NCBI GenBank assembly: GCA_019925095.2
Contig: CM034402.1
Location: 10,489,501 to 10,553,500 of the forward strand
Length of the DNA stretch: 64,000 bases
Origin: Dendrolimus kikuchii
Taxonomy: Eukaryota > Arthropoda > Insecta > Lepidoptera > Lasiocampidae
Reading direction: 5' to 3'
Position 1 is the stretch's first letter, and each line of letters starts with the position of its first letter. The notes beneath the pieces are model-generated. The model had not been told where the DNA came from. It worked only from the letters and a program-made list of their open reading frames with translations, and did not search any database. This document shows, piece by piece, positions 55,983 to 64,000 of this stretch. The translations under genes were made by a program, and so were the position numbers.

Positions 55983-56958
55983 TGCCATCTTGTAAGTAGG
56001 GACGTGATCCCACTGCTATAAAAAATTTGGGGCTTCTAATCAAAAAACTGCGACAAGTGGTTTTGGCAGTCCTCTCGTGATGTTAACCTGACACTGCCTA
56101 AGGAATTCTGCAAAGACCGAAACAGGTGAAAATCTGAAGGTGCAAGGTCAGGACTATACGGCGGATGCATTAGCACCTCCCAGCCAAACTCTCGTAATTT
56201 TTGCTGAGAGGCTAAAGATGTGTGAGGTCTAGCGTTATCATGGTGAAAAACCACACCCCTTCTGTTGATTAATTCCGGCCGCTTTTTCTCAACTTTTTGC
56301 TTTAATCTCATCAGTTGTTCGCAGTACAGTTCAGAATCAATGGTCCTGCCTGGCGGTAACAGCTCATAATGAATAATGCCCTTCCAATCCCACCATACAC
56401 ACAGCATCACCTTGTTGCGAGTTAACCCGGATTTCGCCACAGTCTGTGAAGCCTGACCCGCCTTGGATCACGATCTTTTTCGCACGTTCTTGTCGTACGT
56501 GATCCACTTTTCATTCTTCAAAAATGGTTCGGTTTCATTACGTCGTAATAAAGAATTACAAATGAGTACACGGTTCATTAGGTTTCTTTCAGAGAGCTCA
56601 CGAGGGACCCAAATATCGGGCTTTTTTGTGTACCCAGCTTTTTTCAAATGCGCCAAAACCGTTTTGTGGTCAATTCCCAGTTCTCCAGCTACATCGTAAC
56701 TACTAATATGCCGATCTTGCTCCACTTTTTCAAAAATGGCATCAATTTTGTCCGTAACAGGGCGACCAGAGCGACGTGCATCTTTGATATCAAAATTTCC
56801 GGATTGAAGACGCTTAAACCAAATTTGCGCTACTCTCACAGATACTGCATTAGGTCCATAAACATCACAATTTTTTTTGTCGCGGCTTGTGTTTCATTTT
56901 TACCTTTTTTGTAGTAAAATTTTAAAATCTATCGAATTTCTTCATTAGATTCACTCAT
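55950..56958 (-). pseudogene. mariner transposase, inactivated
   Basis: From the ATG at 56958: MSESNEEIR, an early TGA, the helix-turn-helix region, and a shift near 56875 in an A run. From 56839, RVAQIWFKRLQSGNFDIKDA, RRSGRP, then YDVAGELGIDHKTVLAHLKK lead into WVPRELSERN. Catalytic triad: D in KWITYDK (56510), D in HHDNARPH (about 56250) and the third D in PYSPDLAPSDFHLF (about 56140), spacing of DD34D type. In-frame stops lie at about 56460 and 56035. The 3-prime coding end runs into a palindrome at 55937-55982. Every catalytic residue is still readable, but the protein cannot be made. Confidence 0.88.
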
Positions 56959-57229
56959 TTTAACAATAATAAAATGAATGAAAACCACACATTTTCCTAA
57001 TTTGAATTTGGAATTGTCTTCTTTAAAATTAAAACTTTTTAATGATACCAAAACCAGCCAGACACAAATGGTATAGCCAAAGAGATCTTATTACAAGTTC
57101 ATACATACTATATCCGAAAAGACTTTTTCCCCAACCTATTAAAATGAAGTTAATTTTCGTGTAGGTATTAAAGTCTGCTCTTTAAACAAGAGGTACGCAC
57201 TTAAGTTTGATAAACGAGAGAAATTCTAG

Positions 57230-58382
57230 TATTTATAAGTATGTGTGTGTGTGTGTGTCTGTGTTAATGTTATGCAATAAAGTATATTCTATTCTAATAT
57301 TATAAAAAATAATGTTTCAGAGAATGTTTATTCTTCTTCCACGTATAAACTATTAAACTTTGTGATACTTTACTGTATGTTAGCTTATGTTTCAGAACAA
57401 CACATAATTCATTGACGATTATATCGACATTCCAATTCAGGACAAACGCAAACGAAGTTCCGGGCAGCCGTTAGTCTTCTATGCAGAGAATTTAAAATGT
57501 AGAACAAGCGTTTGGGAGTGGATTCAAAGAGTACATTGTATATATAAAGAAGTGGATTACTTTTGGTTGATGATTCCGTTAACTTAATGTAGAGCTCAGT
57601 TATTTCATGATACTTAACAGTTCAAAAACTTTATAGTAAAGCACTTATTATATATTTGACTTGTAACGGGTGAACCCTAGAGTGTTGAACCCTAGAATAT
57701 TGATATCAAGCACTTATAAACTTTATTTCATGATGTCAGCTTTTATTCCGTCTAGTTTTGTGGTCATTGAACGACGGCCCAACAATGCGCTGGATTTTGA
57801 AGTCTATATTTTTATTGGGTATGTAATATTTAAATAACGCCCCAATTATGCGTTGATATTTCTCTATATACTTAGTATGACTTTAAGAGTAAAGACAGAA
57901 TAAAGCTTTTTTCGTCTATTAATAATTCTTGTAATTACTGCGTTGGCAGGCGTAGTCTATAGTATAATATATATAAAAATTAACTTATCTAAAGCCTTTA
58001 CTACGGCTTCACTTGCATAAATTGCACATTACTATCTCACGGAAACTTCCATTATTCCATAGGATCCATGTATATATTATTTGTAAAATTTATTACTACG
58101 TTTAATGAACAATTTAGGCGATTTTTTATGAATATATATGTAACTTAAATCCACCGCTACGAAATACAAAAAATTAGGGGTGGTCATTATATGCATAAGT
58201 AACTGCATATTGTTTTTTTCAGTATACTAGTAATATGGAGTATAAAGTGAGGAGATATTAGTTTTTAAATTTGTAGAAATCGTTTTCTTTCTCTCTTTTG
58301 AACTATAAGATGAAAAATTCTGAAAACAATAGATTCTAAAGCTTCTAAAATACTCCCAACGAAAGTTGTTACAATTTTGTTT
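57230..58382. other. AT-rich intergenic, no feature recognised
   Basis: Contains a short (TG)n tract at about 57241-57257 and TGAACCCTAGA duplicated at 57671 and 57687. I looked here for a signal-peptide exon of the downstream lectin and found none convincing. Confidence 0.45.
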
Positions 58383-58446
58383 TGAAGCTCTAGCAAACAG
58401 GCAGGTGGCCCAGCTGTTGGTTACCTACCGTCACTTGTAGACGACA
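58383..58446 (-). repeat. Family P 3-prime fragment (diverged)
   Basis: AGCAAACAGGCAGGTGGCCC and GGTTACCTACCGTCAC resemble the reverse complement of the family P 3-prime end. Confidence 0.35.
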
Positions 58447-58843
58447 TCAGGAGTGAAGCCAATGCGTTGCCAGCCTTTACGATTAAATAGGAGAGATGGA
58501 ACAGGAGGGATAGAATAAAGGAGATGGGATAGAGGCATCAAACAGGAGGATTGGGATAGAGGGGTTCGGATAGGAGAATTGACTACGGGGATGATGGGAA
58601 GTTGAAAAAGAGGTAGGGGAAAGTGAGCCATAGGAACTGGTTTAGACAGTAGCCTTCGAGATGATTATGTTCAGACCAATTTAGGCAATATTCCATCACA
58701 TCGAATAATAATAATTGTCTTGTCATATCATTCGGATCTGTGATAGTCTATTAAAAATGCTCTTTAATTTTATGGTCAAGCGTGGATTGAATTATTTGAG
58801 GTGATCAATTTACTAATTTTAAAGGCAATAATTAATACAAATA

Positions 58844-59143
58844 TCCGTGCAGGAACGGAGAAAGAATACAATTTCCTGCGGCCAGGCGGCCTGTCGTAAG
58901 AGGCGACAAAACAACCCACAGCCAGGTGGTAGGGCATTTGCCCGACTGGATGGCTACCACCCCTGGTCTAAAGCATGTCGCCATAACAACCTTGAGTTGT
59001 GTTCCGGCATTAGTGACCAGGTTCCAGTCTCCCTTAAGAGAGCAGCAGCGCATTTGTAGCACCTTTGGTGCTGCAAATGTCCATAGGCGATGGTAACCGC
59101 TTTCCATCAAGTGGGCCGTCTGCCTGTCTGCTGAACTCCTGCA

Positions 59144-59185
<42 letters not shown>
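58844..59185 (+). mobile_element. Family P retroposon, full length, with 7-bp target duplication and poly(A)
   Basis: ACAAATA stands at 58837-58843 and 59186-59192. It starts TCCGTGCAGGAACGGAG, carries CCTGCGGCCAGGCGGCC, GTCGTAAGAGGCGACA and CATAACAACCTTGAGTTGTG, and ends TGCAATA plus a ~40-base A run. It is the most complete copy here and lies about 85 bases upstream of the lectin exon acceptor. Confidence 0.85.
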
Positions 59186-59187
<2 letters not shown>

Positions 59188-59276
59188 AAATAAACGCAAT
59201 TTCGTCGAATATGGTGATTTGTGGAAGTGTCCTAAAGTAGCTGCAACAGATTATTATTTGATTTTTTTTTTCATAG

Positions 59277-59573
59277 GAATAATTATACCTTTGTCGTGGT
59301 CCCGCCACGTACAATTCTTTCGGAAGGACTATACATACGTGGCTGAGTATGATGCATTTTATAAATTGCATTTTGACCTCAAGGGCGTGTCATGGAGCTC
59401 AGCCTTTTTGGCTTGCGACGATGAAGGTGCAAAGCTATTTTATCCAAAGACAAAAGAGGAGTGGCATGTTGCAAAAAACTTAAGCGAAAGTATAGACTTA
59501 CCGAATTCAAAGCGCGATATCTTTGTTGGATTTCACAATGAATATAATTTAGGACAATTCATAACAGTGGATG
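59277..59573 (+). CDS. C-type lectin (immulectin-like), exon with end of signal peptide and first half of CRD1
   Basis: Secreted pattern-recognition lectin of insect haemolymph, by family. The exon is bounded by an acceptor with a strong pyrimidine tract (T run, then CATAG at 59272-59276) and a donor GTGAGT at 59574. Both introns are phase 1. It encodes IIIPLSWSRHVQFFRKDYTY, YDAFYKLHFDLKGVSWSSAF, LACDDEGAKLFYPKTKEEWH and RDIFVGFHNEYNLGQFITVD. This is the FYK..W..A...C...GA start and the FVG.....G.F.TVDG segment typical of lepidopteran two-CRD lectins. The hydrophobic start looks like the end of a signal peptide, so an upstream exon with the ATG must exist. I did not find it. A frame continuing upstream of the acceptor has no ATG. 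Confidence 0.85.
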
Positions 59574-59933
59574 GTGAGTAGTAACATTGTAAAATAGTAC
59601 TAAATATGAAATTCCCAATCATTTATCCGTGTTCGTTAGATGTCAGGAGTGTTGATTAATCGTAGTTTTACATAAGTAACATGCCTATATAGAAAAGTTC
59701 AGATACTCCTTAATAGTAATTAATTTGATATATGTGTATATATATATCTGTATTTTATATAATATATGCATGTAATTTATAATGACATTTATTATGTATT
59801 TTCAAATATGGTAAAATACCTATACATTTAGGTATAATTATATATGTACCTAGTTTGTTTATGTAGTGTATAAAACTCTAGTGTACACAACTCTGCCTCT
59901 TGTTTTCCCCCTCTCACTAAATGTATATAGTAG

Positions 59934-60538
59934 GAGAGCTGGTGAACAATTTAGGGTTGGTTCTTGAGGCAATGTGATTTTTTTTACAGGATACCTTGAA
60001 AAACCCCTAAATAAGAAAATCGAGGTCTGGCTGAAGGGTAGCGGCCCCTTACCAACCCTTGTATTTTTTAACAGGATTTTTTTATTAAAAATGTTTTTGA
60101 GGAATTTTGAAATTTTTGTATCTTCAAGTTAGATGTTTAAGGAATTGAAAAATAAAAAAGCCAGATAATTCGTCGCATTTAAATGTTAACCAGACTCTTA
60201 CAAAATGGTTTTTTTTAATTCAGAAAATGTTCTTGAGGCACTTTCAGCTTTTGAGCGAGTAATATAGGTACTTAGAAACATATAATCTCAAAAATCCAGA
60301 TCAATTCAGTGGAATTCATCACCTGCCAGATGATCGAAAATGTAATCCGTAAACGTTTGTGAACAGCACTATGCTTAGCTTGAGGTATGAGTGAGAGCGT
60401 ATATTGACTGTACCTCTCCTCTCGCTGAAGGTTGCTGCGACGCGATTGGCTCTCGCGGGACCACGTGACCGACAGTTCCCGTGCGGATCCGCAGTAGTAA
60501 TTTTGGAGTAACCTACCCCAAATTATTCACCAGCTCTC
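59934..60538. mobile_element. 605-bp inverted-repeat element in the lectin intron
   Basis: GAGAGCTGGTGAACAATTTA at the left pairs with AAATTATTCACCAGCTCTC at the right, about 25 bases with few mismatches. The right half includes GATTGGCTCTCGCGGGACCACG. No coding frame. Flanks (GTATATAGTAG and GGACTAATAG) give no clear duplication. Confidence 0.75.
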
Positions 60539-60961
60539 GGACTAATAGGTTCGCTGGAAGAAAATGTATTTAGCGTTAAACTCACCATTATACAACATCA
60601 CTATTTTATAATTTTATATATAACTATTTTTTGCACAATAAAGAATAAATTTAGGTAATTAAGAAATAATAATTTTCATTCGATCCCTTATAATAAATAT
60701 ATTTTTGATTGTATTTGATTGTATTTAGTGCGGTTTCCTATATTAAAAGCGAAAGTAGAATAACTTGTTACGCCCTCTGATCAAAAGAAAAATTTGAATT
60801 TAGGAAGGCTGTTCAGTTTTTTACTAGGCTGTTATAACTTATAGAGATTTTCTTTCATTATGGAAAGATAGGATTGTCTAGTCGTCCGGTTAGCGGTCGA
60901 TTATTATTCATCTGGATAGCGGACGACTAGAACTTCGTTAATTGTCTGGTAAAAAAAAGAC

Positions 60962-61008
60962 ATGCCTACCCCGCAAGGGAACTGGCGTGAAGTTATGTAT
61001 GTATGTAT
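60962..61008 (+). mobile_element. 47-bp RTE-like family A insertion with 13-bp target duplication
   Basis: GTAAAAAAAAGAC stands at 60949-60961 and 61009-61021. Between them are only the last codons (CCTACCCCGCAAGGGAACTG), the stop and the GAAGTTATGTATGTATG tail. It lies in the intron between the first two visible lectin exons. Confidence 0.88.
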
Positions 61009-61195
61009 GTAAAAAAAAGACGAATATAATTTGGTATGCCTTTATAATATAGCCACACACTCTTATTAGCGGTCTATTATCAAACAAGATCACAATTTGT
61101 GCATCTTTCATCAATTAATCTCGGAAACCATAAATGGTAATGGGGACCGATTTTGAACTCAATAGACCATTGATAAACAGATGATTTATTTTCAG

Positions 61196-61384
61196 GATCA
61201 TCAACACCTTCACCCATACTGCAACAAGAGCTTTCCGTAAATTCAAATCCAGGAGAACAATGCATTCTGATGAACATTGAAACCGGATCGTATAAAATAG
61301 ACTCGTGTGAAAGGAATCCAGACTTACCAATACCCTTTATTTGCAAAAGGGTTGACGACGAGTCTTGTCCTACAATTGATAGTG
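61196..61384 (+). CDS. C-type lectin exon: second half of CRD1 and inter-domain linker
   Basis: Acceptor TTATTTTCAG at 61186-61195, donor GTAAGG at 61385, phase 1 at both ends, so it joins in frame with the exon ending at 59573. It encodes GSSTPSPILQQELSVNSNPG, EQCILMNIETGSYKIDSCER, NPDLPIPFICKR and a linker with DESCPTIDS. The three cysteines and the C....PFIC ending fit a CRD C-terminus. The W and EPN/QPD calcium-sugar motif normally upstream of the first cysteine is missing, and no WND motif is present. CRD1 is therefore unlikely to bind calcium-dependent sugars in the usual way. A degenerate HKW.WGP stretch lies just upstream, in the same frame but behind stops. Confidence 0.82.
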
Positions 61385-61851
61385 GTAAGGTAGCGCAAAC
61401 ACACTATGCCAGCCACACTCGGGGTTACCACAGTATGTAGGCTGAATATGCTGCTAGTTGGATTGCGATAGCCGAAATCGCAACAAGCGGTTGAATACTG
61501 GCCGCACACTAAACCGCATTTTGCGTATATTGCGTATGCGCAACCGTTCAACCGGACCGGTTCCAGAGCCTCCCCATTTTAGGGAAAGGGACAGTTTACC
61601 GGCCACGTCCGTCAAAGACGGATTGGCGGGTTTGCTACATGGCTTATCTCGATGTATGGATTATATTACGATGTCTTCGTTCACTGTCACCATGTGGTTA
61701 ATAGTAACAATACATGTATTCTTTGTATACATATTAAGTCAGAAAAGTGCTTAAGTGGTGTATATTTGTCGGCTATGGTTTTAAATTTACTTCATTAGGT
61801 TAAAATACATAGGTACTGAATTAATATTTAAAAATAATATTTTTCCTTCAG
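61385..61851 (+). other. Lectin intron, possibly containing a short repeat
   Basis: Intron with GTAAGG start and TTTTTCCTTCAG end. Within it, 61480-61600 (GCATTTTGCGTATATTGCGT, CAACCGGACCGGTTCC) is GC-richer and repetitive-looking, but I could not define an element. Confidence 0.6.
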
Positions 61852-62073
61852 ATTACAAATACATGAAAGGTTCCAAGAAATGCTTTAAAGTTAACAACAG
61901 GAAGACAATGTGGCAAGATGCAATGCACACTTGCTTTATGGAAGGTGGCACGTTGGCGGTAACAGATAATATAGCAGACACCCATAGTCTTCAAAATCTG
62001 ATCGGATCTAATCAATACTACTTTGTTGGATTTAACAGGCTATTTCACAATGGAGACCTATACACGGTTAAAG
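61852..62073 (+). CDS. C-type lectin exon: first half of CRD2
   Basis: Acceptor TTTTTCCTTCAG at 61840-61851, donor GTAAAG at 62074, phase 1 at both ends. It encodes DYKYMKGSKKCFKVNNRKTM, WQDAMHTCFMEGGTLAVTDN, SLQNLIGSNQYYFVGFNRLF and HNGDLYTVKG: the C.K......W..A...C...GG.L start and the FVG.N...H.GD.YTVKG segment of a second CRD. This gives the tandem-CRD layout of immulectins. The last exon, with the second half of CRD2 and the stop, is not seen before the window edge. A 929-bp Helitron-like copy begins at 63072. Confidence 0.87.
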
Positions 62074-62117
62074 GTAAAGTAAATATACATTTAACCGTCT
62101 TATTCATATTGAGTTAG

Positions 62118-62168
62118 AATAAGTTTAAACGCTTCTATAAAGTTCTTAAAGAAGCGTTCAAACTTATT
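62118..62168. repeat. Hairpin just after the lectin exon donor
   Basis: AATAAGTTTAAACGCTTCT pairs with AGAAGCGTTCAAACTTATT (one mismatch) around a ~13-base loop, 45 bases into the intron. Confidence 0.8.
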
Positions 62169-62169
62169 T

Positions 62170-63071
62170 AGAATTCAACAAGTAAGCCTACAAATGGTTA
62201 GTCATGCTACTTTCGCCTGATCCCGGTAAGAGAGGTAAGACTACAAATACTTGCTTGATGTGGTGTGATGGGATATATTGTTGGTTTCACAATAAGGAAT
62301 ACTGAACACCAATTCGAGTGGAGGAGAAAACGCGAGAAATCGAAGCCCAGGCTTCGAAATCGATTTGATAAATTTGTATTGATAAAGATTATTATTTACT
62401 TGTGGCAAACCAATAAGCCACCATGAACGCGCGGACTAGGCGACGTCAACGATTTCAATCACAGGTTGTAAGCATTCAAATGAAAGTTATAGTTAAATTA
62501 TTTACTATTACTTGGTTTGGAGGTCCAGAATGGACCTAGTTATCCGGTCTATATTACCCATAATACAAACACAACTTGCTTAGCTTAAAGAGCATACAAT
62601 ATGTGTATTGTACTTATCAGCTAATTATTATTATAAAAAACCCTCCATATGCATAGGTATACCTATATATTCACTGCTGACTACGGGGTGCAAGGGGTGC
62701 ATGGCACTCGGGCGCAGAGACCTAGGGAGCGCAAGCCGACGACTTTATACTTACCTTACGTAACCTGCTCGTTCCGATTAAACAATAAATGATAACACCA
62801 CAAAAGGCACAAACACACAACTAACAACAAAAGTTACACACATACCCACGCCGACGCGTACTACCACAGCATTGCATTACACGCACACTTCACAAACATA
62901 ACAAACACACAAAGAGCCTAAAAATGAATAACCCAGGCCCAGAAAGGAAAAACAACACACATGGCACTAGTTAGGATACTGTATATAGGTATAGACAAAA
63001 GGCACACACTGCACATACAACAGAATAACAGATACACTCTTCATTGGTATAAGTTTAGTATTAAAATTAGA
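62170..63071. other. Intron or intergenic sequence, no exon recognised
   Basis: No CRD C-terminal motif (PGEP, C..L, PFIC) is visible in either strand. An A/C-rich patch lies at 62780-62960. Confidence 0.5.
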
Positions 63072-63103
63072 ATCCCTATTAATATTATAAATGCGAAAGT
63101 AAC

Positions 63104-63140
<37 letters not shown>

Positions 63141-64000
63141 TCCGTTTTCACGCAAAAACTACTGGACCGATTTGGCTGAAACTCAGTATATATATATTTT
63201 CGATGCCGAGAATGAACATAGGATACTTTTTATCCCGGAAAATGGGATAGTTTCCAGGATAAAAGTATACTTGTCTCTTTGTTTGTTATCCTTTTATGGA
63301 AAGACTATTGGACCGATTTGGATGATACTTGGTACATATGTAATTTGAATACCGAGGGTGGCCAAGGGATACTTTTCATCCCGGATACTGGAATAGATTT
63401 TGGGATAGATTTATGTAAACTTTATCCTGAAAACTAGGATAGGTTTTTTATTTGTGGTTTGCCATTTTCGTCATTTTGTTTATTTTGGTCAATTTGGTCG
63501 TTTAGGTAGTTTTGGTAGTTTTGTTTGGTAGTTTTGGATGTTTTGGTAGTTGTGGTAGTTTTAGTTGGTAGTTTTGCTATTTTCGGTAGTTTATTCTGGT
63601 AGTTTTGGTAGTTTCGGTTGTTTTGGTAGTTGTGGTAGTTTTGGTAGTTTTGGTAGTTGTGGTAGTTTTGGTAGTTGTGGTAGTTTTGGTAGCTGTAGTA
63701 GTTTTGGTAGTTTTGTTTTGTAGATTTGGTAGTTTCGGTAGATTTGGTAGTTGTGGTAGTTTTGGTTTGTAGATTTGGTAGTTTCAGCAGTTGTGGTAGT
63801 TTTGGTAGTAGTGGTAGTTTTGGTTTGTAGATTTGGTAGTTTTGGTTGGTAGATTTGGGAGATTCGGTTGTTTTGGTAGTTGCGGTAGTTTTGATAGTTG
63901 TGGTAGTTTTGGTAGTTGTGTTAGTTTTGTTAATTGTGGTGGTTTTGGTAGTTGTGGTAGTTTTGATTGGTAGATTTGGTAATTGTGGTAGTTTTGGTAG
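63072..64000 (+). mobile_element. Helitron-like element (family H4), copy 3, runs off the window
   Basis: Starts TCCCTATTAATATTATAAAT, with about eight TCTG units, ACTGGACCGATTTGGCTGAA, TTTTTATCCCGGAAAATGGG and TTGCCATTTTCGTCATTTTG, matching the 54-kb copy closely. From about 63480 to the end it is a (GGTAGTTTT)n-type minisatellite. Confidence 0.7.
63480..64000. repeat. ~9-bp minisatellite (GGTAGTTTT variants) in H4 copy 3
   Basis: Units GGTAGTTTT, GGTAGTTGT and GGTAGATTT alternate irregularly for more than 500 bases, to the window edge. Confidence 0.9.

Larger units (their letters stand above)
55838..57139 (-). mobile_element. mariner-family DNA transposon, 1.3 kb, TA target duplication
   Basis: Inverted ends TAGGTTGGGGAAAAA (left) and TTTTTCCCCAACCTA (right), flanked by TA at 55836-55837 and 57140-57141. 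Length about 1302 bp is typical for mariner. The transposase runs on the minus strand and is broken. The element sits inside an H4-related Helitron-like copy. Confidence 0.9.
55445..57229 (+). mobile_element. H4-related Helitron-like element (second module) split by a mariner
   Basis: Left part (to 55837): AATAAAACTAAAACAAGTTT, GCGATAGTAACTTGATCTG, GGATCGGTTTTGATGTAATT, matching 10.81-11.05 kb in H4 copy 1. Right part (57142-57229): AATGAAGTTAATTTTCGTG, CTGCTCTTTAAACAAGAGG and a terminal AAATTCTAG before T. The left boundary is uncertain. Confidence 0.5.

Noticed and set aside
59219..59276. Start of the lectin exon at the upstream open frame
   Set aside because: The frame has no ATG and passes through a T run plus CATAG that forms a good splice acceptor. 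The coding exon is better started at 59277.

Overview
The window looks like moth or butterfly (Lepidoptera) nuclear DNA. It is AT-rich, contains no operons or bacterial signals, and holds the 3-prime part of one recognisable host gene: exons of a C-type lectin with two carbohydrate-recognition domains, resembling lepidopteran immulectins, at about 59.3-62.1 kb. Almost everything else that can be recognised is mobile DNA of types usual in Lepidoptera: R1-clade, RTE-like and jockey/CR1-like non-LTR retrotransposons, tRNA-derived SINEs, Helitron-like elements ending in CTAG, a piggyBac-like element, a mariner and several foldback elements. LAYOUT. 0-6.3 kb: SINE copies, a large foldback and a (TG)n tract. 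6.6-8.4 kb: a complete piggyBac-like element with TTAA duplications and an internally deleted transposase. 9.9-11.2 kb: a Helitron-like element with an internal minisatellite. 16.1-18.85 kb: a 5-prime-truncated RTE-like retrotransposon with a 13-bp target duplication and a second LINE fragment nested inside. 19.0-24.3 kb: an 811-bp inverted-repeat element, SINE and LINE tails, a foldback and a Helitron-like copy. 25.25-34.3 kb: a nest. A minus-strand, 5-prime-truncated retrotransposon has a gag-like ORF1 and no visible ORF2. Its 3-prime region is split by a 6.7-kb plus-strand R1-clade element with a 14-bp duplication, an open 1056-codon ORF2 and a frame-damaged ORF1. 34.3-53 kb: many short retrotransposon tails, Helitron-like elements and simple repeats. 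53.5-57.2 kb: a tandem run of Helitron-like elements with huge TCCG and 8-bp arrays, the last one split by a decayed mariner. 58.8-62.1 kb: the lectin exons, with a 605-bp inverted-repeat element and a 47-bp RTE tail insertion in the first visible intron. 63.07 kb to the end: another Helitron-like copy with yet another minisatellite. HOW IT FITS TOGETHER. There is no pathway here. The coherent story is transposition history. One RTE-like family left eight 5-prime-truncated copies, at least seven with readable duplications and all ending in an ATGT-type tail. Two other RTE-like families end in GAA and GAT tails. One Helitron-like family carries an unrelated minisatellite at the same internal position in each of three copies. 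The lectin runs off the right edge, and its signal-peptide exon was not found. All boundaries, families and homologies were read by eye, without alignment or database search.
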